Shown one piece after another: positions 36,842-45,965 of a stretch of DNA of 64,000 nt. The position numbers and the translations under genes are program-made. The stretch is from positions 57,100-121,099 of the forward strand of contig JBJXHG010000040.1 of the NCBI GenBank assembly GCA_046160865.1. The letters run 5' to 3'. How positions within the stretch are numbered: position 1 is the stretch's first letter; every line of letters begins with the position of its first letter. The DNA is from JBJXHG01 sp046160865. GTDB taxonomy: Bacteria > Planctomycetota > UBA1135 > GCA-002686595. A model generated the notes under the pieces. It was not told where the DNA came from. It saw nothing but the letters and a program-made list of their open reading frames with translations, and searched no databases.

Positions 36842-37837
36842 TCAGGGCGCGGAGGCCGCGCCGGATCGTGCGAGCGCGGCGCGCACGGCGCCGAACAGCG
36901 CGGCGCCGTCGTCGAGGATCACGAGGACGGGAACGTTGTGCAATACGTCGTCGTGCGGCGCCTTGGCGGTGAACGCGCGCAGGAAGTGCGGCTCGCGCAG
37001 CGCGGCGGCGATCTTCGGCGCGATTCCGCCGCCGAGATAGACGCCGCCGGTCGCCATGACCGTGAGCGCGAGGTTGCCGGCTTGCGCGCCGTACAGCGTC
37101 ACGAACAGCTCGAGCGCGCGCCGCGCCGTGGTACTCGAGCCCGCGAGGGCCGCCTGCGCGATCGCGGCGGCACCGTCGCCGCCGCGCGCGATCTCGCGCT
37201 CGATCTCCGCGCACGGCTCGCGACGCTCGCTGCACACGAAACGGTGCAAGTTCACGAGCCCCGGGCCCGACACGACGCGCTCCCAGCTCACGCGCCCGAA
37301 TTCGGCGCGCAGGAAGGCGAGCAGGCGATCCTGCTCCGCGTCGGTCGGCGCGAAGTCCGCGTGCCCCCCTTCGCTCGCGAACGGCTCGTGCGAACGCCCG
37401 TTCCAGTACAAGCCCGCCTGTCCGAGGCCCGTTCCCGCCGCGATCACGGCTCGGTTTCCGCGCGCGTCGAGGGCGCCGGCGTTGAGGCACAGGAGCTGCT
37501 CGGGCCCGAGCGCGGCGACGCCGAGCGCGGTCGCGTGCAAATCGTTGACGAGCTCCACGCGCGCGATCCCGAGATGGCGCGCGAGCGCGTGCGCCTCGAC
37601 GATCCACGGCAAGTTCGTCGTCTCGACGCGGCCGTCGATCACCGGGCCTGCGACGCCGAAGGCCGCGTGCTCCACGGGTTGTGGATGCGCTGCGCGGAAC
37701 ACGCTGACGATTTCCTCGAGCCCGCGGTGCTCGCGGCTTCGAAACTTCGCGGTCACGTGCGCTTCGATCGTGTCACCGCGTGCACGAAAGAGACCGAGGC
37801 GCGTGTTCGTGCCGCCGATGTCGCCGGCGAGGATCAA
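36842..37837 (-). CDS. glk: Glucokinase
   Basis: 331 residues. The best start is a TTG at 37837, which overlaps the zwf TGA as TTGA and places M directly before ILAGDIGGTNTRLGLF, the phosphate-1 motif. No ATG or GTG lies nearby in frame. Further motifs are LVNDLHATALG, AAGTGLGQAG (adenosine site), EGGHADFAP and GGVYLGGGIAPKI. The length fits the Glk (COG0837) type rather than the ROK type. It phosphorylates glucose to glucose 6-phosphate, the zwf substrate, with ATP. The rare start codon and overlap suggest coupling and a lower level than zwf. It is cytoplasmic. Confidence 0.92.
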   Translation of the reverse strand: MILAGDIGGTNTRLGLFRARGDTIEAHVTAKFRSREHRGLEEIVSVFRAAHPQPVEHAAFGVAGPVIDGRVETTNLPWIVEAHALARHLGIARVELVNDLHATALGVAALGPEQLLCLNAGALDARGNRAVIAAGTGLGQAGLYWNGRSHEPFASEGGHADFAPTDAEQDRLLAFLRAEFGRVSWERVVSGPGLVNLHRFVCSERREPCAEIEREIARGGDGAAAIAQAALAGSSTTARRALELFVTLYGAQAGNLALTVMATGGVYLGGGIAPKIAAALREPHFLRAFTAKAPHDDVLHNVPVLVILDDGAALFGAVRAALARSGAASAP

Positions 37838-39438
37838 TCGTCGAGTCTCCGCCAGCGCCGTCCGTCGCGCTCGAGCAGCTCGTCGGCTTCTTTCGGCCCC
37901 AGGCTGCCCGCGGCATAGTTCGGGAAATTGCGCGCCGGCAGCGCGCTCCACACCTCGAGCATCGGGTTCACGATCGCCCAGCCCGACTCGACCATGTCGG
38001 CGCGTTGGAAGAGCGTCGGATCGCCGTTGATCGAGTCGTAGAGCAGCGTCTCGTACCCGGTGTTGCGCGTCGGTCCGAAGTGGTTCTTGTACTTGAACTC
38101 CATCGGAACGATGCCGACGCGCACGGCGGGACCGGGAATCTTCGCGCTGAAGCGGAGCGAGATCCCCTCGTCGGGCTGCACGCGGATCACGAGCACGTTG
38201 CGTGACAAGTGGTCGACGGGCGTGTTGCGGAAGAGCAGCTGCGGCGGCCGGCGGAACTGGATCGAGATCTCCGACACGCGCCGCGCGAGGCGCTTGCCGG
38301 TGCGCAGGTAGAACGGCACGTCGGCCCAACGCCAGTTCTCGACGCACAGCCGCATCGCGGCGTACGTCTCGGTGCTCGAGCGCGGCGCGACCCGTTCTTC
38401 GGAGCGATAGCCCGTGGCCGGATTGCCGTCGATGTGGCCGCCGCCGTACTGACCGCGCACGCTGTTCGTGAGCACGCCCTCCGGCGTCATCGGCGGAATC
38501 GCGCGCAACACCTTCGACTTCTCCTCGCGCACCGCTTCGGCGTCGAACGAGATCGGCGGCTCCATCGCGACGAGCGCGAGCAGCTGCAGCAAGTGGTTCG
38601 GCACCATGTCGCGCAGCGCGCCGGCGGTTTCGTAATAGCCGCCGCGGCTCTCGACGCCGAGAGTTTCGGCCACGGTGATCTGAACGTTGTCGATGTACTG
38701 GCGATTCCAGATCGGCTCGAACATCCCATTGCCGAAGCGGAACACGAGCAAGTTCTGGACGGTCTCTTTGCCGAGGTAGTGATCGATCCGATAGATCTGC
38801 GACTCGGCGAGGTGATCGCGCAGCTTCGCGTTCAACGCGCGCGCCGTCTCGAGATCGCGGCCGAACGGCTTCTCGATGATGACGCGGCGCCAGCGGCCGT
38901 TCTCCTCGCGCAACAGGCCTGCGGCATCGAGGCGCTCGACGACGGACGCGAAATAGTCGGGGCTCGTCGCGAGGTAGTGCAGGTAGTTGCCGCCCGTGCC
39001 TTGCTCGCGGTCGACGCGCGCGAGCGTCTCTTCGAGACGCGCGTACGTCGCTGGATCCTCGAACGTCCCGCCGACGTAGTGAACGCGGCGCACGAGCCAC
39101 TCGAGCGTCTTCTGGTCCACCTCGCCCGTTGCGAACTCGCGCAGCTCTTGCGCGATCTTCTCGCGGAACGCGCCTTCGTCGAACGGCGCGCGCGCGACGC
39201 CGACGATCGCGATCTCGGGCTTCAGCAGATTCGCCGCCGCCAGGTTGTAGAGCGACGGCAAGAGCTTGCGCTTCGACAAATCGCCGGCGGCGCCGAAGAT
39301 CACGACCGCGGCCGGTCCGACCGGCGCCGCGAAGGCGTTGACGAGATCGTTCGTCTCCTCGGCCTGGTACGTCGCTTGGGAGCCGCTCTGCGCGTCGCGC
39401 GAAGCGGGCTCTCCCCGCAAGTTCTCGGTGCGCGTCAT
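37834..39438 (-). CDS. zwf: Glucose-6-phosphate 1-dehydrogenase
   Basis: 534 residues from ATG 39438, whose ATGA overlaps the gnd stop. It oxidises glucose 6-phosphate to 6-phosphogluconolactone, producing NAD(P)H. The coenzyme motif GAAGDLSKRKLLPSLYNL lies near residue 50. The catalytic segment RIDHYLGKE is present near residue 217, together with VIIEKPFGRDLETA and WNRQYIDNVQIT. The length is slightly above the usual 490-500 because of an N-terminal tail of about 40 residues (RTENLRGEPASRDAQSGSQ) with no known role. It sits between gnd and glk with 4-base overlaps on both sides, so the three should be translated in a coupled way. Cofactor preference cannot be read with confidence. Confidence 0.97.
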   Translation of the reverse strand: MTRTENLRGEPASRDAQSGSQATYQAEETNDLVNAFAAPVGPAAVVIFGAAGDLSKRKLLPSLYNLAAANLLKPEIAIVGVARAPFDEGAFREKIAQELREFATGEVDQKTLEWLVRRVHYVGGTFEDPATYARLEETLARVDREQGTGGNYLHYLATSPDYFASVVERLDAAGLLREENGRWRRVIIEKPFGRDLETARALNAKLRDHLAESQIYRIDHYLGKETVQNLLVFRFGNGMFEPIWNRQYIDNVQITVAETLGVESRGGYYETAGALRDMVPNHLLQLLALVAMEPPISFDAEAVREEKSKVLRAIPPMTPEGVLTNSVRGQYGGGHIDGNPATGYRSEERVAPRSSTETYAAMRLCVENWRWADVPFYLRTGKRLARRVSEISIQFRRPPQLLFRNTPVDHLSRNVLVIRVQPDEGISLRFSAKIPGPAVRVGIVPMEFKYKNHFGPTRNTGYETLLYDSINGDPTLFQRADMVESGWAIVNPMLEVWSALPARNFPNYAAGSLGPKEADELLERDGRRWRRLDD

Positions 39439-40415
39439 GAGGTACTCGCCGGCGTTTCGACGTGGCCGCCGAACTTGTTGCGCATCGCCGACAAGCACTT
39501 CTCGGCGAACGTGTGATCTTGGCGCGAACGGAAGCGGCGGTAGAGCGCGGCCGTCAGTACATCGGCTTGCACCGACTCCTCGATCGCGGCGAGCACGGTC
39601 CAGCGGCCTTCGCCGGAGTCCGCGACGACGCCGCTGTAGCGCTCGAGCTTCGGATCCTCCGTCAAAGCTTGCGCGGTGAGGTCCAGCAGCCACGAGCCGA
39701 CGACGCTGCCGCGGCGCCACAGCTCCGTGATGTCCTTCAAGTCGAACGCGTAGCGCATGTCCTTCGCGAGCGCCGGTGAATCCGCACCCTTCAGGATGTC
39801 GAGGCCCTCGGCGTAGGCCTGCATCAAGCCGTACTCGATGCCGTTGTGGACCATCTTCACGAAGTGACCCGCGCCCGAAGGTCCGCAGTGCAGGAAGCCT
39901 TCCTCCGCGCTGCCGCCGTGACGACCCGCGGTCGGCGCGACGTCGCCGCGACCGGGCGCGAGCGTGCGCAACACCGGCGTCAGGCGATTCACCGCTTCGA
40001 CGTCGCCGCCGACCATGAGGCAGTAACCGCGCTCGAGGCCCCACACTCCGCCGCTCGTGCCGACGTCCACGTAATGGATGCCGGCTGCACGCAACACGTG
40101 CGCGCGCCGCACGTCGTCCTTGTAATACGAGTTGCCACCGTCGATCACGACGTCTCCCGGTGACATGCGCGCGGCGAGCTCGTGCACGGCTTTCTCCGTC
40201 ACGTCGCCCGCGGGCAGCATCACCCACGCCGCGCGCGGTCGCGCGAGCTTCGAGACGAATTCGTCGAGCGAGCGTGCGCCGTGCGCGCCGATCTTCTCGA
40301 GTTCTTCGACCTTGGCGAGCTCGCGGTTGTACACGACGCACGTGTGGCCACCGGCGACCAAGCGGCGCGCCATGTTCCCGCCCATGCGGCCCAGTCCGTA
40401 CATGCCGAGTTCCAT
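39435..40415 (-). CDS. gnd: 6-phosphogluconate dehydrogenase, short decarboxylating type
   Basis: 326 residues from ATG 40415, with GGAGG 7 bases upstream. It oxidatively decarboxylates 6-phosphogluconate to ribulose 5-phosphate. The Rossmann motif is GLGRMGGNMARRL at the N-terminus. Substrate and catalytic segments are DGGNSYYKDD, GTSGGVWGLERGY and GPSGAGHFVKMVHNGIEYG, with the catalytic Lys and Asn. At about 325 residues it is the short YqeC/GndA-like form rather than the 470-residue dimeric form. Short forms are often NAD-linked in other bacteria; here that is only a possibility. It lies 14 bases after tal-pgi and overlaps zwf by 4 bases. Confidence 0.94.
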   Translation of the reverse strand: MELGMYGLGRMGGNMARRLVAGGHTCVVYNRELAKVEELEKIGAHGARSLDEFVSKLARPRAAWVMLPAGDVTEKAVHELAARMSPGDVVIDGGNSYYKDDVRRAHVLRAAGIHYVDVGTSGGVWGLERGYCLMVGGDVEAVNRLTPVLRTLAPGRGDVAPTAGRHGGSAEEGFLHCGPSGAGHFVKMVHNGIEYGLMQAYAEGLDILKGADSPALAKDMRYAFDLKDITELWRRGSVVGSWLLDLTAQALTEDPKLERYSGVVADSGEGRWTVLAAIEESVQADVLTAALYRRFRSRQDHTFAEKCLSAMRNKFGGHVETPASTS

Positions 40416-40429
40416 TCGTCGTTCCTCCG

Positions 40430-43327
40430 TCAAGAGCCAGCGTGAGCGTGCGCTTCGAGTGCCGCGCGCAGTGCGGTGTGCAAGCGCGCCAGGGCGCTCT
40501 TCGTGTCGGACGGCAAGTGCACGCGCAGTGCGCGTCGTCCGCGCTCGACGAGCACCTGGAAATCGCCGCGTGCTTGCGCGGCCTTGACCACTGCGAACGT
40601 GTACTTCTTGCCCGGCACCGGCAGCTCGAGCGCATCGGTGCACGTGAGCTGCAGGAACACGCCGCTGTTCGGCCCGCCCTTGTACGCCTGCCCGGTCGAG
40701 TGCAGGAAGCGCGGACCGAAGCCGAGGCAAGTCGCGACGCGCAATGCGTCGCGCAGCTCGCGCCGCATCTCTTGGAGCTCGGCGGTGTGCGACGCGTTCA
40801 TGTCGAGGTAGGCGAGCAGTGCCAGATAGTCGCCCTTCTTCGTCTGGCCGAAGAGCGCGCGCAGATGTCCCGCGAGCGAAGCGTCCTTGCCGGCCGACTT
40901 CGAGAGCGATGCCGCGGTGCGCGCGTCGCCGAACAACTGGATGCCGGCCTCTTCGAAGAACGGCTTCTCCGCGGGCAGCGCGCCTTTCGTCTCGTATTCG
41001 GTGGTCAGCGCGCGCGTCGCGACCTTGCTCGCCTCGACGTCGGGCTGATCGAACGGGTGGATGCCGAGCACGGCACCGGCGACCGCCGTCGCGACCTCGA
41101 AGCGGAAGATCTCCGCGCCGAGCGTCAGCACGTCGTCGACGTCGAGACGCACGACCGGATGTCCCGCGCGTTCGAGCGCGGCGAGCCCCGAGTCTTGCGC
41201 GGACGTCGCCGTCGCGGCGTGGCGCACGTACACGAACACGCGATCGCTGCCGTAGCTCTCCGGAGCACCGGGCGGCTCGAGATCGATCGGGATGATCGCG
41301 CGGCCCTGCTTGCCGGTCGATTCGGCGATCAGCTGCTCCAGCCACGCACCGAAGCTCGACACGGCGGGTGACAGCACGAGCGTCAGCTTGTCGCGTCCGC
41401 TCTTCGCGGCCGCGCCGAGGATCGCACCGAGCGCTACGGCCGGATTCGCGCGCGGATCGCCGTTCTCGCACGCGCGCGCCATGTCGGCCGCGTGCTGCAC
41501 GAAGCGCGCGACGTCGACTCCGATCAACGCCGCGGGCACGAGCCCGAAGTTCGACAGCGCGGAGAAACGTCCGCCGATCGCCGGCACGCCCGCGAACACG
41601 GCGCGATAACCCTTCGCGCGCGCGGTCGCCTCGAGCTGCGAGCCCGGATCCGTGATCGCCACGAACTGCTCACCCGCCTTCGCGCCGGCGCGCTCCTTCA
41701 CGCGCTCGAAGAAGTAGCGCTCGAAGATGTCGGGCTCGAGCGTGCTGCCCGACTTGCTCGCGACGACGAAGAGCGTCCGCGCGAGGTCGAGCTTGCGCTC
41801 GAGGCCGGCGACCTGCGCGGGATCGGTCGAGTCGAGCACGAAGAGCTGCGGCCGGCCCTGCTGCGACCCGAACGTCTTCGCGAGCACTTCGGGGAACAAG
41901 CTCGAGCCGCCCATGCCGAGCAGCAGGATGTGCGTGAAGCCCGCGCTGCGAATCTCTTCGGCGAACGCCGTGAGCTCGCCCGTGTGCGCGTGCGCAGCGC
42001 GCGGCGCGTCGAGCCAGCCGAGCCAACGGCCTTCGTCGCCGTTCGTCCACAGGCTCGCGTCACGCTTCCAAAGGCGCGTCACCTTGTCGTTCGCCTTCCA
42101 GTCGTCGAGACACGCGTCGACGGAGACGCGCAACGCGTCGGGCAGCTTCGCGGTCGCGAGCGCGATGGGCCTCGAGGGCGTCGCGAGCGCCGGCGTGGTG
42201 CTCGCGCCACCCTTCGACGATGCGATCGTGCCGAGCAGCTTCTTGAATGCGTCGTCGAAGGCCTGCATGCCTTCGACGAGCAGCTCCTCGCACACGTCGT
42301 CCAACGAGATCTTCAAGTGCGCGAGCGCGGCCAGCGCGTCGCGCGCGAAGTCGAGGTCGCTCTCGAGCGTCGCGCGCGCGCGGCCGTGGTCGCGGAACGC
42401 GTCGATCGTCACCGACGGCGCCGTGTCGACCGTGTCTTTGCCGATCAGCTCCTCGACGTACACGACGTCGACATAGCTCGGATTCTTCGTGCTCGTGCTG
42501 GCCCACAGCACGCGCTGCGTCTGCGCGCCCTTCTTCGCGAGCGCCTGCCAGCGCGGGCCCGCGATCACTTCCTTGTAGTGAGCGTAGGCGAGCTTGGCGT
42601 TCGCGATGGCGATCTTGCCGAGCAGCGCACGCATCAGGAAGCGCTCGCTCGGACGCGACTCCGAGCGCATCAGCTCCGTCAGTTGCGCGTCGATCTTCGT
42701 GTCGATGCGGCTGACGAAGAAGCTCGCGACGCTCGCGAGCTTCGACACGTCGCCGCCCTTGTTCACGCGCGCTTCGAGGCCGTCGAGATAGGCCTCGGCG
42801 ACGCGCGCGTAGCGCCGCTGCGAGAAGAGCAGCGTGACGTTGACGTTGATGCCGTCCGCGATCAGCTCACGGAAGGCCGCGACGCCAGCGTCGGTGCCGG
42901 GCACCTTGATCATCACGTTCGCGCGATCGACGCGCTTCCAGAGATGGCGCGCCTCGGCCGTGATCGAGCGCGCGTCGTCGCCACGGTGCAGCGTCACCTC
43001 GAGGCTCACGTAGCCGTCGCGCGTCTGCGTGCGCTCGTAGACGGGTCTGAGGAGGTCCGCCGCCGCTTGGATGTCGGCGATCGCGAGACCTTCGTACAGC
43101 TCCTGAGTCGACGCGCCCGGATTCGCCGCGCGCAGCTTGGCGAGCGGCGCCGCGTAGTCGGCGCCAGCGCCGATCGCTTTCTCGAAGATCGACGGGTTCG
43201 ACGTGACGCCGCGCAGATCGTCCTCTTCGATCCGACGCGCGAGCTCGCCGCTCTCGAGGAGCCGCCGGCTGATCGAATCGAGCCACAGGGATTGACCGTG
43301 GCTCGCCAGTTGTCGCAACGGATTCAT
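40430..43327 (-). CDS. tal-pgi: Bifunctional transaldolase / glucose-6-phosphate isomerase
   Basis: 965 residues from ATG 43327, with AGGAG about 10 bases upstream. Residues 1-380 are transaldolase: GQSLWLDSISRRLL, GVTSNPSIFEKAI, NVMIKVPGTDAG (Schiff-base Lys) and LWASTSTKNPSY. After a Ser/Ala-rich linker, residues about 410-965 are phosphoglucose isomerase: LLLGMGGSSLFPEVLAKTF, VVASKSGSTLEPD and GGRFSALSNFGLVPAAL. Such fusions are known in several bacterial phyla and channel hexose and pentose phosphates between glycolysis and the pentose phosphate pathway. No frameshift separates the halves. The leader contains a hairpin at 43355-43380 and a T6 run just before the ATG. Confidence 0.96.
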   Translation of the reverse strand: MNPLRQLASHGQSLWLDSISRRLLESGELARRIEEDDLRGVTSNPSIFEKAIGAGADYAAPLAKLRAANPGASTQELYEGLAIADIQAAADLLRPVYERTQTRDGYVSLEVTLHRGDDARSITAEARHLWKRVDRANVMIKVPGTDAGVAAFRELIADGINVNVTLLFSQRRYARVAEAYLDGLEARVNKGGDVSKLASVASFFVSRIDTKIDAQLTELMRSESRPSERFLMRALLGKIAIANAKLAYAHYKEVIAGPRWQALAKKGAQTQRVLWASTSTKNPSYVDVVYVEELIGKDTVDTAPSVTIDAFRDHGRARATLESDLDFARDALAALAHLKISLDDVCEELLVEGMQAFDDAFKKLLGTIASSKGGASTTPALATPSRPIALATAKLPDALRVSVDACLDDWKANDKVTRLWKRDASLWTNGDEGRWLGWLDAPRAAHAHTGELTAFAEEIRSAGFTHILLLGMGGSSLFPEVLAKTFGSQQGRPQLFVLDSTDPAQVAGLERKLDLARTLFVVASKSGSTLEPDIFERYFFERVKERAGAKAGEQFVAITDPGSQLEATARAKGYRAVFAGVPAIGGRFSALSNFGLVPAALIGVDVARFVQHAADMARACENGDPRANPAVALGAILGAAAKSGRDKLTLVLSPAVSSFGAWLEQLIAESTGKQGRAIIPIDLEPPGAPESYGSDRVFVYVRHAATATSAQDSGLAALERAGHPVVRLDVDDVLTLGAEIFRFEVATAVAGAVLGIHPFDQPDVEASKVATRALTTEYETKGALPAEKPFFEEAGIQLFGDARTAASLSKSAGKDASLAGHLRALFGQTKKGDYLALLAYLDMNASHTAELQEMRRELRDALRVATCLGFGPRFLHSTGQAYKGGPNSGVFLQLTCTDALELPVPGKKYTFAVVKAAQARGDFQVLVERGRRALRVHLPSDTKSALARLHTALRAALEAHAHAGS

Positions 43328-43354
43328 GAAAAAACGCTCCTGCGCGGGACACGT

Positions 43355-43380
43355 GTGCTCGGAGTCGTGACTCCGAGCAC
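43355..43380 (-). promoter_or_regulatory. Intercistronic hairpin between tkt and tal-pgi
   Basis: Two perfect 12-base arms with a 2-base apex lie 9 bases after the tkt stop codon and 27 bases before the tal-pgi ATG. On the transcript the hairpin is followed by the ribosome site and then a run of six U just before the start codon. It could stabilise the tkt message, or attenuate expression into the downstream genes. Confidence 0.55.
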
Positions 43381-43389
43381 GTGCGCGAT

Positions 43390-45429
43390 TCAATGTGCGT
43401 GCGCGAGGCTCAATTGCTCGCGTGCGGCTTGCACGACCGCGTCGACGGTGAAGCCGAACTTCTTCTGGAGATCGGCGAGCGGCGCCGAGGCACCGAACGT
43501 CGTCATGCCGATCGACTTGCCGGTGTTTCCGACGTAGCGCGTCCACCCGAACGTCGACGCCATCTCGACCGACACGCGTGCGACGACCTCGGGCAAGAGC
43601 ACCGAGTCCTTGTACGACTGCGGCTGGCGCTCGAAGAGCTCCCACGACGGCATGCTGACGACGCGCACGTGCACGCCCTCGCTCTTCAGTTTTTCCTGCG
43701 CGGCGACGCACAGCGAAACTTCGCTGCCGCTCGCGATCAGGATCGCTTGCGGCGTCCCCTGCGCGGCATCCATCAGCACGTAGGCGCCCTTCGCGAGGTT
43801 CGCGGCGGGCGCGCACTTCGCGCGGTCCAGCGTGGGCAAGTTCTGCCGCGTCAGCGCGAGCAGCACCGGCTCGCGGCGCGACGCGAGTGTCGTGCGCCAC
43901 GCTTCGACGGTCTCGTTCGCATCGCACGGCCGGATCGTGACGAGGCCCGGGATCGCGCGCAGCGAGGCCAAGTGCTCGATCGGCTGGTGCGTGGGCCCGT
44001 CCTCGCCGACGCCGATCGAGTCGTGCGTGAACACGTGACAGACGGGCAGCTCCATCATCGACGCCAAGCGCAGTGTCGGGCGCATGTAGTCGCTGAAGAT
44101 GAGGAACGTCGCGCCGTACGGCCGCAGCTTCGACAGCGCCATACCGTTCGCGATCGAGCCCATCGCGTGCTCGCGCACGCCGAAGTGGAAGTTGCGACCC
44201 GCGCGCGAGGTCGCGCTGAAGTCACCCAGGCTCGCGAGCAGCGTCTTCGTCGACGGCGCGAGATCCGCGGAGCCACCGAGCAGCCACGGCACGTTCGTGG
44301 CGAGCGCGTTGAGCGCTTTCCCCGAAGCTTCGCGTGTCGCGAGTCCTTTCGCGTCGGCGGGGAACGTCGGCAGGCCCTTCTCCCAGTTCGCGGGCAGCTC
44401 GTCCTTCGCCATGCGCTCGAGCTCGTCGGCGAGTGCCGCGTGCTGCTGCTTGTACTTCGCGAAGAGATCGAGCCACGCCGAGCGCAGCGACGCGCCGCGC
44501 GAGCCGACGCGCTCCGCGAAGCGCTCGCGCACGCCGTCCGGCACGAGGAACTTCGCGTCCGGCGGCCAGCCGTACGCCTGCTTCGCGGCGCGGATCTCGT
44601 CCTCGCCGAGCGGCTCGCCGTGCGCACCGTGCGTGTCCTGCTTCTTCGGGGAGCCGTAGCCGATGTGGCTGTCGACGATGACGAGCGTCGGACGGCGCTT
44701 CTCCGCCGACGCCGTCGTGTATGCGCGGCGCAGCATCCCGAGATCGTTCGCGTCGGCGACGCGCAGCACGTTCCAGCCGAGGCCGAGGAAGCGCGTCGCG
44801 ACGTCCTCCGTGAACGCGAGCTCGGTGCTGCCCTCGATCGTGATGCGGTTGTTGTCGTAGATCCAGCAGAGGTTCTCGAGCTGCAAGTGACCGGCGACGG
44901 ACGCCGCCTCCGCCGCAACGCCCTCCATCAAATCGCCGTCGCTGCACAGCGCCCACACGCGGTGCGTGAAGAGCTCGAAGCCGGGCTTGTTGTAGCGCGC
45001 GGCGAGCCACTTCTGCGCGATCGCCATGCCGACGCTGTTGCCGCAACCTTGTCCGAGCGGCCCGGTCGTCGTCTCGACGCCGGCCGTGTGGCGGTACTCG
45101 GGGTGCCCCGGGCAGCGCGAGTCGAGCTGGCGGAAGCGCTGCATGTCTTCCATCGGCACCGCGAGCTTGCCCTTCGACTGCTTGACGCCCGCGAGGTGCA
45201 ACGTCGCGTACAGGAGCATCGACGCATGTCCGCACGACAAAACGAAGCGGTCGCGGTCCGGCCACTGCGCGTCTTCCGGGTCGTAGCGCAGGAAGTCCTG
45301 CCACAGCGTGTACACGACCGGCGCGAGCGCCATTGGCGTCCCGGGGTGGCCCGAGTTCGCCTTCTGCACGGCGTCCATGGACAGGGTGCGGATCGTGTGG
45401 ATGCAGAGGAGGTCGAGGTCGGGACTCAT
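43390..45429 (-). CDS. tkt: Transketolase
   Basis: 679 residues from ATG 45429. It transfers two-carbon units between ketoses and aldoses with thiamine diphosphate, in the non-oxidative pentose phosphate branch. Motifs: NSGHPGTPMALAPVVYTLW, LSCGHASMLLYATLHLAG, TTGPLGQGCGNSVGMAIAQK, the ThDP/Mg site GDLMEGVAAEAAS with WIYDNNRITIEG, and HDSIGVGEDGPTHQPIEHLA. The length matches classical TktA. It is the first gene of the run tkt, tal-pgi, gnd, zwf, glk, pgl, so its upstream region of about 540 bases should hold the main promoter. No strong ribosome site is seen. Ribose-5-phosphate isomerase and ribulose-phosphate epimerase genes are not in the window. Confidence 0.97.
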   Translation of the reverse strand: MSPDLDLLCIHTIRTLSMDAVQKANSGHPGTPMALAPVVYTLWQDFLRYDPEDAQWPDRDRFVLSCGHASMLLYATLHLAGVKQSKGKLAVPMEDMQRFRQLDSRCPGHPEYRHTAGVETTTGPLGQGCGNSVGMAIAQKWLAARYNKPGFELFTHRVWALCSDGDLMEGVAAEAASVAGHLQLENLCWIYDNNRITIEGSTELAFTEDVATRFLGLGWNVLRVADANDLGMLRRAYTTASAEKRRPTLVIVDSHIGYGSPKKQDTHGAHGEPLGEDEIRAAKQAYGWPPDAKFLVPDGVRERFAERVGSRGASLRSAWLDLFAKYKQQHAALADELERMAKDELPANWEKGLPTFPADAKGLATREASGKALNALATNVPWLLGGSADLAPSTKTLLASLGDFSATSRAGRNFHFGVREHAMGSIANGMALSKLRPYGATFLIFSDYMRPTLRLASMMELPVCHVFTHDSIGVGEDGPTHQPIEHLASLRAIPGLVTIRPCDANETVEAWRTTLASRREPVLLALTRQNLPTLDRAKCAPAANLAKGAYVLMDAAQGTPQAILIASGSEVSLCVAAQEKLKSEGVHVRVVSMPSWELFERQPQSYKDSVLLPEVVARVSVEMASTFGWTRYVGNTGKSIGMTTFGASAPLADLQKKFGFTVDAVVQAAREQLSLAHAH

Positions 45430-45965
45430 CGGGTGTCGCTCGCGGAGGTCTGCGGAAGAGGAAGCGGCGGCGCTGGTCAGCGCGCGGCGGGCGCATTCTG
45501 ACCTTCCGCTCGCGGCCGGGCGAGACGCTGTCTGGCGTACATCCGAAAACCTCGCCGAGGCCCGACGGCCCGCGAGCCAACGCGGTGCAAGGAAAGGCGA
45601 CGACGTGTGACGACGAAGAAGTACTCAGATGAGTCGCGACGTCGAAGCGCGATGGCACGGCCACCCGAAGCCCGGTGAGGTTCCTGGACGTGCTCTGAGC
45701 GCCCCGATCCGACGGAACCGCGGCATCCTCACGTCGCGGCACTCGCCCGCACCACGTTGCGGCACCTCGCCGGGTTCTCCATCAACCCGCGCCGCGCGTC
45801 GCGCGAGCAGTGTCGCAGTTACGCGTATCCTCCGCGGCCTCCTTCGGATCGAGGCGCTTCCATGCTCGGGAAGCTCCGCGCGGCTCGGAGCGACTCGCGC
45901 AGGAGAAATGTGGTCGGTGTGCTCGCTGAAGGGGCGCACGCGGGCGGCGGTATCATCGGCCACCC
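45430..45965. other. Divergent intergenic region upstream of tkt
   Basis: 536 bases between tkt (minus) and a small lipoprotein gene (plus). It should contain the tkt operon promoter. A 6-bp inverted repeat (45475-45480 with 45498-45503) is the only structure noticed and is weak. Open frames here are Arg-rich without ribosome sites, and I see no gene. Confidence 0.4.

Noticed and set aside
41492..43537. Long plus-strand frame opposite tal-pgi
   Set aside because: Shadow of the GC-rich fusion gene, with repetitive Arg/Glu/Val composition and no domain.
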